Assembly: GCA_951217055.1 (NCBI GenBank)
Contig: OX578286.1
Coordinates: 31,812,720 to 31,876,719, forward strand
Direction: 5' to 3'
Origin: Gerris lacustris
Taxonomy: Eukaryota > Arthropoda > Insecta > Hemiptera > Gerridae
DNA: 64,000 bases
Every line of letters starts with the position of its first letter. Position 1 is the first letter of the stretch. The notes beneath the pieces are model-generated. The model was not told the DNA's origin, made no database searches, and saw only the letters and a list, made by a program, of their open reading frames with translations. Shown here piece by piece: positions 1 to 9,977 of the stretch. A program made the position numbers and the translations under genes.

Positions 1-437
1 TTGGCGGCACTGCGCTTTTTTGACCATGTTTATCTTTGTTTACAACATTATAACCTGCATCTAAATAACCTTCTATTTAAGTTTAATTACAATTCTTATT
101 TGTTTTTAATATTTAATCTCTTATATCTGCTATTAAAAGTGCTAATAATTATTGTTATTTATTAAAATAATAAATAAAAACTGTGCTATGGACGAAAATG
201 TGTACTTTCTTCCTATTGGAGATAAAATATTGTATGTAGTACCTCGTGAGTAAAGTGCCATTATTCCCCTCGCGATAATTATCTCCCTCGGCTGCGCCTC
301 GGGAATTAAAGAATCTAATTCCCTCGGCTTCGCCTCGGGATTTAGGGACCATGGTTCCTTCGGCTTCGCCTCAAGAACCAACTTTTTCGCTCAGGGAATA
401 ATGGCTTACTTTACTCCCTAGGTGCATAAATAACTAT
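1..437 (+). mobile_element. Family X repeat, copy X1 (left end cut by window)
   Basis: This segment matches 11009-11478 almost base for base, from TTGGCGGCACTG to the shared end GGTGCATAAATAACTATT. An inner inverted repeat (about 248-272 against 395-420, core GCCATTATTCCC) encloses three CG-rich hairpin motifs of the form CTCGGCTTCGCCTCGGG. A short conserved reading frame lies just upstream. The copy starts at base 1, so its true left edge is unseen. A weaker third relic is at 35149-35212. Likely an internally deleted non-autonomous transposon; the superfamily is not recognised. Confidence 0.75.
188..253 (+). pseudogene. Short frame retained in X1 (21 codons)
   Basis: ATG at 188 opens a 21-codon frame starting MDENVYFLP and ending KILYVVPRE before TAA. 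X2 starts the same way (11196) but reads on, because it has TCA in place of the stop and lacks one three-base repeat. Part of the motif (KILYVP) also survives in X3. Conservation of the frame around the ATG suggests the N-terminal remnant of a transposon protein. No family is recognised, and the match could simply reflect recent duplication of non-coding DNA. Confidence 0.3.
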
Positions 438-727
438 TTTAATTTTTTTTTTCTACAATAAAAATTAATCTATATTTTATTTCTTGTTCTGTTCCAGGTA
501 AGAGACAAAACAATTCAATAAAGCTAAATCCTCATCAAATTTAATTTCAGCAAATTATATTAAAATTTTCTTCTCTGCATAACTAAAAGGTATTAAAGCA
601 TTCCATTGCTTTATTCTTTTGCCATTTTATTTACACCTCATTATGTAACACTTCTATCAAAGGTAGAAAAATTAAATTATCTCAAAAATTTCAATTATGT
701 TTTTAAAAAAGTTAATTATGTTTTAAT

Positions 728-1124
728 AAACAGGTCAAGTGTGTGCTAGTCAGCACACAACGATCCGTAGGCCACACAGTGTAGTTTGTAGTACCCGATT
801 GATGGTGTTTTTTAAAATGCTAAAAAGCTTACTTTGAACTATCCTATGAGTCTGATACTCTCAAAACACATAAACAAACTTCTGATAAAGTATTTTTTTG
901 CCACAGAACCGGACTACAACCATATAAATACATCGAAAAGACCAAAGTTATAAAAAACGTATTTTGTCAATAAAAAAAATAAAATTTTTTTCGAAATTTC
1001 CAAAAAGTGGTATCTTTACTTTTGGTCGAAGAATGTTCAGGATTTTTTTCAGATTTTTTGCACTTCACATAAGCGAGATAGAAGGGGGGACACGTTTCAC
1101 ACCCACTTCAAACTTGCCTACGCT
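728..1124 (-). mobile_element. Family A Helentron-like element, copy A1 (5' part missing)
   Basis: On the minus strand this is the 3' portion of family A. At the left edge are the tail AAACAGGTCAAG and the 8-bp-stem hairpin TGTGTGCT-GACT-AGCACACA (in reverse), then a degenerate copy of the subterminal GTCCGTAGGCC. The body carries the family landmarks: a CTTTACTTTTGGTCGAAGAATG segment, a GATAGAGGGGGG tract and an ACACGTTTC motif. Homology stops at TACGCT (1124), where a hAT-like MITE starts; the family's 5' half is not found beyond it. Compare A5, A6 and A7. Confidence 0.75.
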
Positions 1125-1326
1125 CAGTGGCGTATCCAGGGGGGGGGGGGGGGGGGCACAGGGGGCACGTGCCCCCCCCAGACGGGCCCAGACCCGACCC
1201 GCACCCGCAGCTACTTTGTTGAATAAGTAGTTCCCTTTTCTTGTTACCACCTGAATTCCCCCCCCCCCCATTCTAAGCTGACTTAGAAATTGCCCCCTCC
1301 AGACCTAGCCGCTGGATACTCCACTG
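1125..1326. mobile_element. hAT-like MITE with CAGTGGCG termini
   Basis: The left end CAGTGGCGTATCCAG is matched at the right end by an inverted copy (CTGGATACTCCACTG) at 14 of 15 positions. CAGTGGCG-type termini followed by long G runs and a CACGTGCCCCC motif are common in non-autonomous hAT elements of invertebrates (family knowledge). The 8-bp flanks do not match, so no target duplication is visible; the element may have been captured at a rearrangement. It contains a 17-bp G run and no gene. Confidence 0.6.
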
Positions 1327-1374
1327 TGACGCCAAATTTCGCAGAATTCATACACCAGATCTCTTTCTGATAGA

Positions 1375-1421
1375 GAGAGGGATATATATATATATAATAT
1401 ATATATATAGAGAGAGAGATT

Positions 1422-1464
<43 letters not shown>

Positions 1465-1862
1465 GCAGAGAGAGAGAGACTGAGAGAGATTGGCAGAGAG
1501 AGAGAGACTGAGAGAGAGAGAGAGAGATAGAGTGAGAGGGATAGAGAGAGATTGGCAGAGAGAGAGAGACTGAGAGATAGAGAGAGAGGGATAGAGAGAG
1601 ATTGGCAGAGAGAGAGAGACTGAGAGAGAGAGAGAGAGATTGAGAGAGAGGGATAGAGAGAGATTGGCAGAGAGAGAGAGAGACTGAGAGAGAGAGAGAG
1701 AGATAGAGAGAGAGGGATAGAGAGGGAGAGAGAGAGGAGGATAGAGAGAGGGAGAGAGAGGGAGAGAGAGGGATAGAGAGAGAGATAGAGAGTGAGAGAG
1801 AGAGACTGAGAGAGAGAGAGAGAGATAGAGAGAGAGGGATAGAGAGAGAGAGAGAGAGAAAC
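1375..1862. repeat. Compound GA-rich microsatellite/minisatellite
   Basis: About 490 bases of (GA)n interrupted by GATTGGCA, GACTGA and GATAGAGAGAGGGATA blocks, with a short (TA)n at its left edge (1382-1407). The purine/pyrimidine strand asymmetry is extreme. Long serine/leucine frames on the other strand are by-products of the repeat. Confidence 0.95.
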
Positions 1863-2234
1863 TGAAGCCCAAAGCATTTTTATGCTTATAAGCGCATGAC
1901 GGATGTAAGTTTAGGATAACGTTGTTATCTAGTTTGGACAAGCAGGCCAAGTGACGAAACCACTTTGAATATGTTAGTTCAGGGTTTGACTTTGGTTACA
2001 CAGAGATATCTTGGTGTTAGTCCGACTTGAGGGTTAATTAATGTATGTAAACAGAACCCTTCCCAACACTCAAGCTAAATCCAGAGTCCGCTTAACTGAT
2101 CTCTTATCAAAATATTAGCTTGACTGATAAGCCTGAGATAAGACGCATGTGAAATCACCGCCTTGCTTTAAGCATTTTCAATGAATATTGTTTAATGAAT
2201 ATTTGAGGCTAATACCGTCTCAAATACTGTTTCT
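1863..2234. other. Unique spacer, nothing recognised
   Basis: About 370 bases of mixed composition between two tandem arrays. No open frame, repeat partner or RNA fold was found by eye. Confidence 0.5.
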
Positions 2235-2527
2235 TATGCTGTTTCTAATACCGTTTCTAATGCCACTTCTAATACCGTTTCTAATGCCACTTCTAATACC
2301 GTTTCTAATGCCACTTCTAATACCGTTTCTAATGCCACTTCTAATACCGTTTCTAATGCCACTTCTAATACCGTTTCTAATGCCACTTCTAATACCGTTT
2401 CTAATGCCACTTCTAATACCGTTTCTAATGCCACTTCTAATACCGTTTCTAATGCCACTTCTAATACCGTTTCTAATGCCACTTCTAATACCGTTTCTAA
2501 TGCCACTTCTAATACCGTTTCTTATGT
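2235..2527. repeat. 24-bp tandem array, about 12 copies
   Basis: The unit ATACCGTTTCTAATGCCACT plus TCTA repeats with almost no variation. Because 24 is a multiple of three, one frame stays open on each strand: the plus strand would read LIPFLMPL and the minus strand MALETVLEV. This is a minisatellite and not a gene: the frames start and stop at its edges, and the flanks carry no coding signal. Confidence 0.95.
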
Positions 2528-2589
2528 TAAAGTGTAATTGACTATGAATATTGAAAAAAAAATATATTTAAAATAATAACTTCTACGCT

Positions 2590-3395
2590 ACATCAACTTA
2601 GCATGCGTGCTATGAAAAATATAGCGTCTAAAAATGAGTACCTAGATGATCAGCATATTAGTATGTGTAATTAGATAATTATAGCATATTAGCATGTGTA
2701 ATCAGATAATCATAGCATATTAGCATGTGTAATTAGATAATTATAGCATATTAACATGTATAATTAGATAATTATAGCATATTAACATGTATATGCATAG
2801 ATGATTATAGTATCTTAGCATCTGTAATTAGATAATTATAGCATCTTAGTATGTGTAATTAGATAATTATAGCATATTAGCATGTGTAATTAGATAATTA
2901 TAGCATATTAGCATGTGTAATCAGATAATCATAGCATATTAGCATGTGTAATTAGATAATTATAGCATATTAATATGTATAATTAGATAATTATAGCATA
3001 TTAACATGTATATGCATAGATGATTATAGTATCTTAGCATCTGTAATTAGATAATTATAGCATATTAGCATGTGTAATTAGATAATTATAGCATCTTAGC
3101 ATGTTTAATTAGATAATTATAGCATCTTAGCATGTTTAATTAGATAATTATAGCATATTAACATGTATACACAAATAATTATTGTATCTTAGCACCTGAA
3201 ATAAGAGAATTATAGCATCTTCGCATGTGTGCTCAGATGATTATGGCATCTTAAAATGTGTACACAAATTATTATAGCATATTTTTATTTGTAATTAGAT
3301 TATTATAGTATTTTAGTATATGTAATTAGATAATTATGGCATCTTAGCAAAAGTGCTCAGATGCTAATATAGCATCTTAGTATTTTTTAAAAATT
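2590..3395. repeat. About 33-bp AT-rich satellite, some 24 degenerate units
   Basis: The units resemble TTAGCATGTGTAATTAGATA followed by ATTATAGCATA. The best matches lie at 2650-3130 and the units drift at both ends. Higher-order repetition is visible: 2690-2830 reappears almost intact at 2920-3050. Confidence 0.9.
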
Positions 3396-3508
3396 TATTT
3401 TGTCTGTGATCTCTTGTCTGTCGTCTGTACAGTGTGGAGCTTAAACGGATAAACCGATTTCGTAGACATTTACATACTCAGTACAAGCAAAGAAAATTAC
3501 ACATTTTT

Positions 3509-4092
3509 TAGTCGAGGAGACTGCGTGAAAAAAGTGTCTAACTAACATCAAGCTAGAATTTTCTGTATAAGAAAATCTTTTGGTGCCTTTTAAGAATATG
3601 TGATCTGCGGGACATAGCTTGGCAATAGGAATTTGAAAAAAAATAAACCGGTGGGGAGCGGCCATGCCCTCTTTTTGATGGACAATGAGATTTTCATGAT
3701 CCTGAGTACTAACTTAGTTAGTAGACCAAAAATCAAGTTGATGATAGTTCATCACTTAATAGGTGACCTCTTTGATTTGGAGTAATATTTGACTAGCTAA
3801 CCTATTAAGTGACAAATATTACTCCAAATCAAGTGGTGACCTGTCAAGTGACAAACTATCAACTTGATTTTTAGTCTACTAACTAATTTAGTACTCAAGA
3901 TCACGAAAATCACATTGTCCACCAAAAAGGACAGGACAAAGCCGCTCTCCACCGGTTAGTTTCTTTTCAAATGTCTTTTGCCAAGTCATGTCACGCAGAC
4001 GAACTTAGCCGACCACATATTAAAAGCCACCAAAAGATTTACTAATACACAAAATTCTAGCTTGATGTTTGCCTAGACACTTTTTTGCAATA
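3509..4092. mobile_element. Foldback element F1 (long inverted repeats)
   Basis: Nearly the whole segment is one palindrome with arms of about 280 bases (3509-3795 and 3805-4092) meeting at an 18-bp inner stem (GATTTGGAGTAATATTTG and its complement) around a short loop. Landmarks in both arms are CATCAAGCTAGAATTTT, CACCGGT and TTGATTTTTAGTCTAC (or its complement). F2 at 62739-63317 is a second member in unrelated flanks, which shows dispersal. The right outer end is replaced by the 52-bp array. It carries no transposase. The superfamily is not determined. Confidence 0.8.
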
Positions 4093-4094
4093 AT

Positions 4095-4614
4095 CCATGA
4101 GTTAGGAGGGTTTAATATCTGTTAGTCCTTCCTCTAATAATAATTTCCATGAGTTAGGAGGGTTTAATATCTGTTAGTCCTTCCTCTAATAATAATTTCC
4201 ATGAGTTAGGAGGGTTTAATATCTGTTAGTCCTTCCTCTAATAATAATTTCCATGAGTTAGGAGGGTTTAATATCTGTTAGTCCTTCCTCTAATAATAAT
4301 TTCCATGAGTTAGGAGGGTTTAATATCTGTTAGTCCTTCCTCTAATAATAATTTCCATGAGTTAGGAGGGTTTAATATCTGTTAGTCCTTCCTCTAATAA
4401 TAATTTCCATGAGTTAGGAGGGTTTAATATCTGTTAGTCCTTCCTCTAATAATAATTTCCATGAGTTAGGAGGGTTTAATATCTGTTAGTCCTTCCTCTA
4501 ATAATAATTTCCATGAGTTAGGAGGGTTTAATATCTGTTAGTCCTTCCTCTAATAATAATTTCCATGAGTTAGGAGGGTTTAATATCTGTTAGTCCTTCC
4601 TCTAATAATAATTT
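4095..4614. repeat. 52-bp tandem array, 10 near-identical copies
   Basis: Ten units of exactly 52 bp begin at CCATGAGTTAGGAGGG and end at TAATAATAATTT. Each unit can form a short stem, AGGAGGG against CCTTCCT with one G-T pair. Homogeneity is very high, so the array expanded recently or is being homogenised. It begins exactly where foldback F1 is cut. Confidence 0.97.
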
Positions 4615-5171
4615 TTACTAAAGTTTATTATTTATTTAATTTATCTTTTCAAAGGAAGTAAAAACCGAAATACAAATGGGGGTTATTTTATTTAAAATAT
4701 CTATTTATTTATAGTTTGATGACATTAAACTTCGTTTAACTTTAACCCTATACGTTATCTGGGTCTGCTAGTTTTGGGAGGGAAATCCCCCCCCCCTCCC
4801 TCTCTTGTTGTCTTTTTCTAGCGGGAAATAGTTTTCCGAGGTTTTCGGTCGGTAGCCTCAAGGCATGTTATTTAAATTTCCCCAGATGTTTTAATTTTGT
4901 TACAGTTGAGCACACAATCCCTTTCTAGCTGTTTACCTTTCAGAGTAGAGGTCTCAAGAGATCCCTAACCAGTCAAGTTAAATCCCTAACTATTCAAGTT
5001 AAATCCCTAACAACCATATTAAGTTTTCTGACTAGTTTTTTTTTTGTGTAATTTTTTTGATCTCCCTCTCTCCAAAGGATTAAAGTATTCAACTCTAGTT
5101 ACCAGTTTAATCCCAAGTATCTTTTTCAAGTTTAATACCCTTACCTAGTTTCTATTAAAACACTGAAGTGT

Positions 5172-5173
<2 letters not shown>
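4615..5173. other. Unique AT-rich spacer
   Basis: No gene recognised. It holds a short C run near 4790 and three imperfect copies of TCAAGTTAAATCCCTAAC around 4973-5010. Confidence 0.4.

Positions 5174-5242
<69 letters not shown>
5174..5242. repeat. (TA)n microsatellite
   Basis: About 34 uninterrupted TA dinucleotides. Confidence 0.98.
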
Positions 5243-5246
<4 letters not shown>

Positions 5247-5385
5247 CTATGTGCAAAGAACTTACTTTTTATTACATTAAACTATATAGTATAAAGTTTT
5301 GTGATTTTCTTTCTCCAATTTTTATCTTACATCTTAATGTAGTAATCTAAATAAATTACATTGAATGCTTTTATTATTTACTTTA

Positions 5386-5387
<2 letters not shown>

Positions 5388-5476
<89 letters not shown>
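5388..5476. repeat. (TA)n microsatellite
   Basis: About 40 TA dinucleotides. The 72-codon frame of alternating Tyr-Ile across it is an artefact. Confidence 0.98.
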
Positions 5477-6866
5477 CCTACCTGTGTATTGCCTTCTTTC
5501 GCAGCTTAGTGTTATCATTTCAATGTATTTCTTTAATTTGATAGGGTTATTGGTTATTGCTAACAGAGTAAGAATGTAGGACTAGAGGATTCTACACGAA
5601 GTCTCATTTTATTTTATAACAGGAATGGCACTTCTTTTGTCTGTTACTCCCCTCCTAAAAAAAGTTAGGGGAGTAACAATCTAAAGAAGGTGTACGGAAT
5701 GTTCATCTTTAGACTGATACATCCCTTGGTTTTAATTGTTATTCGGTCAAATTCATTTATTTTCTATAAAAACATAGGGGAGTAACAATCGAAAGAAGTA
5801 CCACAGGAACTTGGATATAAAGAATTATTTTTTAGTTGGCCAAATTTAAACAATATTTTAACAGGAATGAATAATAAATCCAACAGTTATAAACTACCAT
5901 CAAGAAAAATTTATTTTAGTTTATTATGCAAAAATATTTGTTTATTTTTTTTAGTTTATACAGCTAACGGAGCTAATACACGTGTTATTCATTACATATA
6001 TCATTATATAAGCCCTTTGCAAGTGCTAGACCCTTCACAGGCTCTTGCGAAGTTTATTAAAAATTTAAAATTTTTATTTAGGTGTGTATTTTCTTTTATA
6101 ATGTGCTTCTGCTACAAAATGCAGTTCTCCAACATGAGAACTGACCCGTTTCGATTCCTATAGACAAAAACCCCTTTTTTTATCACGCTGAATTAACATT
6201 TTTATTTTTTTGTATATTTTTTTTTAATTTTAAATTATTTTTTACACTTCTTTTATTTTATTTTTTTTTTTTTTTCACAAAGGTAAAATTTTACTTTGAA
6301 CAGCGTTTTTCCTTTTAAAGTTTTTTCTCCCGTAAAAAATATTAAAAAAATCTTATTAAGGTGAGAACTCATTATTAACGCCATCTAGTGAAAGAAACTT
6401 GAATTAATGCTCTCAACCCTTTTTTTCTGCATAAATCTGTGTAACATTTTGTTTGCTCTTGATTTTATTTTATTTTTTAATTAGTTGTGGTGGTTTTTTT
6501 TTTGTTTTTTTTTTTTTTCTTTTTAATGGTTGCTTAGGAAATTAATAGGGTTATTTATATAAAAACAGTGGATATTTTTTTCTTTTTTATAGTTATGTCG
6601 GTATGTTTTTTCTTTTAATTTTTTAATAATATCAAAGGAAAGCATGATGTTTCTTTTTATCTCTCGAATAATTTTAAAATAAAACCAGAACTGTCTCTTG
6701 TTTTATGCATCTTGGTTCGTTTAATAAAGTTGTCATTCCAATTATTTTATCCTAGTTTGTCATTTTTAATAGAAGCAGTATTATATCCTAGCTTCTGCCG
6801 CAGAATGAATTTCGAGTATCTCTTGTTTCATTTTAACATATTAATTATATTTTTGTAGACTATATT
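5477..6866. other. AT/T-rich region without recognisable gene
   Basis: Mostly poly-T-interrupted sequence. The motif TAGGGGAGTAACAATC followed by AAAGAAG occurs twice (5665 and 5776), so a short dispersed repeat lies here. A 98-codon frame at 5867-6163 has AT-driven composition (Phe, Lys, Asn, Ile) and no recognisable domain; I treat it as chance. Confidence 0.4.
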
Positions 6867-7527
6867 AGGGTCCGTAGGCAAAACCAACGACCCTTATAAT
6901 TTCCTGCGTGTGTCTGTCCGTCCGTCCTCTCGCGTGCTCTCACGGCTACACCTTTCGTCCGATCACTTTGAAATTTGGCATGTATGTGTCTTGTACCTGC
7001 CCACATATTTTAAAAATATAGCGACTTAAAAAAAATATTTTTCAAAAAAATTAGACACCGTGAAGGGGTATCATATGAAAGGGTACGTCGAGCTGATTAC
7101 AAAAATATATAATTCTTTGGTAATAACTTTGATAGGGCGAGCGTATGCGAGTTCGAAGCGGGTTTGAAACGTGTCCCCCCCCCCCCCTCTATCTCGCTTA
7201 TGTGAAATGCAAAAAATGTGAAAAAATTCCTGAACATTCTTCGACCAAAAGTAAAGATACCACTTTTTAGAAATTTCGAAAAAAATATTATTTTATTTTT
7301 TATTGACAAAATACGTTTTTTTATAATTATGGTCTTTTCGATGTATTTATATGGTTGTAGTCCGGTTCAGTGGCAAAAAAATACTTTTTTAGAGTGTGTT
7401 TTTAGAATATCAGACGTCAGACCCTTAGAATGGTTCAAAGTATAAGCTTTTTAGCATTTTAAAAAAAACACTGTTTATACACTTTACAGTGTACCCTCGC
7501 TACGGACCCTCGCTGTGTGCTGTTTAT
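6867..7527 (+). mobile_element. Family A Helentron-like element, copy A2
   Basis: The 5' end AGGGTCCGTAGGC forms a stem with a degenerate inner arm (ACGACCCTT). The body has GTCTGTCCGTCC, then CGATCACTTTGAAATTTGGC, a C run and the CTTCGACCAAAAGTAAAG block. At the 3' end CTACGGACCCTCGCTGTGTGCT is followed directly by GTTTATTA: the hairpin's right arm and the tail are deleted, so this copy is 3'-damaged. Small frames across the body are shadows. Confidence 0.85.
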
Positions 7528-7629
7528 TATCTTTTAACCTTAGATAAAATAATATTTAACCAATCTTTCTAAAATTAATTATTGAACATTATGTAATTTT
7601 ACATTTATCTAAATAACTTGGTGCATAGA

Positions 7630-7850
7630 CTCGTAATAAATGGCTTGGTTTTCCGGTGAAATCCGCATCATGAAGGGGTTGAAGTCCTTTGTTTCGCTTC
7701 CACTACTGGAAGCATCGGTAGGTGTGGTGCATCGTGGTATTGACTCGAAGCAAATCCTGTGTTTGCTACGAGTCGACATCACGATGCACCACACCCCTGA
7801 AGATGCTTCCAGTAGTGGAAGCAAAACTTCGGACATCATCCGTGAATTTG
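7630..7850. mobile_element. Foldback C1 with hammerhead-like core
   Basis: Two arms of about 65 bases are inverted around a very short loop (roughly 7690-7755 and 7760-7828; TTCCACTACTGGAAGC at one end, GCTTCCAGTAGTGGAAGC at the other). The right arm contains a hammerhead-like layout described at 7794-7830. A relative lies at 46490-46650. Similar CTGAAGA-stem-GAAAC modules occur in Penelope-like retroelements (family knowledge), so an origin from the terminal repeat of such an element is inferred. B1 follows directly. Confidence 0.65.
7794..7830 (+). ncRNA. Hammerhead-ribozyme-like relic
   Basis: CTGAAGA (7797-7803) fits the conserved CUGANGA box. Next comes a perfect 6-bp stem II, GCTTCC-AGTAGT-GGAAGC, and then AAAAC where GAAAC is required. 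The sister copy at 46594-46627 keeps GAAAC-GTC but has ATGAAGA. Each copy therefore lacks one essential base, and a functional ancestor is inferred. Stem I is weak (CC with GG). Confidence 0.4.
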
Positions 7851-8206
7851 TATGGTAGGTCATAATTAGCCCGTTATTGGTCTAATATAAATTTCAACCT
7901 TATGCGCCCAATTGTTTCTCTTCCACATGCGTACAAACATACATTTATTTACTCCTATATCTTCAAAAGTACTTATCTGAATTTTAGCCCGCAGATAGCT
8001 CTAGATTAATTTCAACCATCTGCGCTCTTTAAATTTTGCTAAATCAATATTTTAATACGTATAAAAATTCAAAACTATTTTGACAGATTATAAAAAGGGG
8101 GCAAAATTAAATAAATTGGATAATAATAGGTTTTAAAAGCACAGATTTTACGAAATAGGACTCGAGGAAGCTATGTGCCACACTAATTGACAGAGTATTT
8201 TGATTT
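7838..8206 (+). mobile_element. Family B element, copy B1 (5' part missing)
   Basis: Homology to family B begins at the GGTAGGTCATAATTAGCCC block and runs through CAACCTT-TGCGCC, the CACATGCG-ACAAACATACATTTA block and GACAGATTATAAAAAGGGGG to the 3' terminus CGAGGAAGCTATGTGCCACA. The 3' hairpin is weakened here (CTAATTGACAG). It abuts foldback C1 upstream. Confidence 0.8.
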
Positions 8207-8227
8207 TGTATTGAAACTGTTTTGAAA

Positions 8228-8497
8228 AAAATAGCATGAAAACGAGTATTGATTTGAAAACAGAAATGAGATATGTGATACGTAGTAGGTATTATGAGCG
8301 GAGGTATTATAACCTGACTTAAGTATAACTAGAGTTGGAGTTTATAATTTTGCAAATTGTTGGGAAAACTGTTTTGAAAACTCCTCATGGAAATAGATTT
8401 GGTTTGAAACCAAAAAAAAGTTTTCAAAACCCAAGGAAACGTAGTAAATATATATAAACCTTTCATCAAATACATAACTTCTTTTGAGGGGAAATAA
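8228..8497 (+). repeat. Repeat D1, direct partner of D2
   Basis: About 270 bases from ATAGCATGAAAACG to CTTCTTTTGAGGGGAAA are repeated in the same orientation at 9102-9378 with scattered changes and small indels. The TIR element E1 lies exactly between the two copies. Likely a duplicated unit or a second dispersed repeat; class unknown. Confidence 0.75.
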
Positions 8498-8523
8498 TTT
8501 CAAGATAAAAATAATTTTTTATA

Positions 8524-9100
8524 TACTACGTTTTTAAATTTTCTGTTGAATCGTGTGTAATGTTGATAATATAATTGTTTATGTTATATAATATATAATG
8601 TTAGTGAAAAAAAAAAAAATAGTTCCGAATTTATTTACTTTACATAAATGAGAACCATCTAGAGTCTAGAGAGCTGATCTTAAACCTATAAAAGGATACA
8701 TCTTTGTACAACGGATCTCCCCAACACCAAATCTAAAGCATGCCATCGATATATTTGAAATAATATAATCGATATTTCCTGTTTTACTGTCATTCAATGT
8801 TTATCTATAACAAATTTGAGACCCGTCAAAATGAAGATTGCGTAAATATGGGATATGGCAAAACAAATAAAATAACTTGCGGATTTTTTCCGAACTAACT
8901 TTCCGTACAGCAAAATTTGCTGAAAACTAATTAAATTCTGCTGAAAGATGGCTAAAAGTATTAAAATAATGCATTGTCATCGTGTTCTAAGCTCTACTAA
9001 AAGTTTCAAATGTCTAGCTATTCGGGAAGTTAGTTAGCAATCGATTGCCAGATTTGTACCGGACAAACAAACAAGAAAGCAAGCTAATAAAAACGTAGTA
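8524..9100 (-). mobile_element. TIR element E, copy E1
   Basis: The ends TACTACGTTTTTA and its complement TAAAAACGTAGTA bound 577 bases. A TA on each side would fit a Tc1/mariner-type TA duplication with CTACG termini. Internal landmarks are GCTTGCTTTCTTGTTTGTTTG, GGCAATCGATT and TTGACGGGTCTCAAATTTG (read on the minus strand). Copies E2 and E3 follow. No coding capacity. Confidence 0.7.
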
Positions 9101-9101
9101 A

Positions 9102-9378
9102 AATAGCATGAAAACGGGTATTGATTTGAAAACAGAATTGAGACATGTGATACGTAGTAGGTATTATGAGTAGAGATATGATAACCTGACTTAACTATAA
9201 CAAGTCTGGGAGTTTATAATTTTCAAAATTGTTGCGAAAACTGTTTTGCAAACTCCTCATGGAAAAACATTCGGTTTGAAACCAAAACAGTTTCACAAAC
9301 TGTTTTGAAAACCCATGGAAACTTAGTAAATATATATAAACCTTTCATCAAATACATAACTTCTTTTGAGGGGAAAAA
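9102..9378 (+). repeat. Repeat D2
   Basis: Second copy of D, starting at the base after the E1 terminus. It contains an internal inverted motif, CCAAAACAGTTT...AAACTGTTTTG (9280-9318), which is more regular than in D1. Confidence 0.75.
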
Positions 9379-9889
9379 ATCAATAATAATTTACCCTTTT
9401 TAACCAAAATATCAACATAGTTACAAATATATTTTGACAAGTAAACGGCATTTTACTTATAGGATATAAAAAGTATAGAATTTATCTTGGACACTTTTCC
9501 ATCAAACAAACTCCCAAGACTCATTATATTATTCTAAAAGAAATTCCAAACAAACTTTTTTCTTTTTCATAACCTGTTACAAGTTTTTAACTTTTTTTCA
9601 ACAAAAAAAAAAGAAAATAATCATAGGGAAAAAAATTATCTAAGTTTAGTTTTATTTTCTTTTTGAAAAAAAAAAAACTTTATTTTTTTACTCAAAGCTT
9701 TTATAAGAGTTTTCTTTACGAGTTTGCTTTTTGACTTTTGTCAGATTTTTTTCTCACTTTTAAGTTTATTTTTATTTTAGTCTCTTTTTGACCTTACTTT
9801 TCTATTTGCTTTTAAGGTTTTGTTTGGGCAGTGGTTTTTTTTAGTTTCCTTCCTTTGTTGACCTTAATATAAACTTAGTTGACATATAT

Positions 9890-9977
<88 letters not shown>

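Noticed and set aside
964..1230. Frame starting MSIKKIKFFSKFPKSGIFTF (also at 7097-7309 and 48312-48500, minus) as a conserved gene
   Set aside because: It falls in the family A body and is found on different strands relative to the element; similarity is due to the repeat.
1125..1326. 8-bp target duplication for the hAT-like MITE
   Set aside because: The flanks CCTACGCT and TGACGCCA do not match.
1305..1950. Two minus-strand frames of 190-200 codons made of Ser-Leu repeats
   Set aside because: Pure product of the (GA)n minisatellite.
4095..4614. 52-bp array considered as CRISPR or telomeric repeat
   Set aside because: No variable spacers and no telomere-type short G-rich unit.
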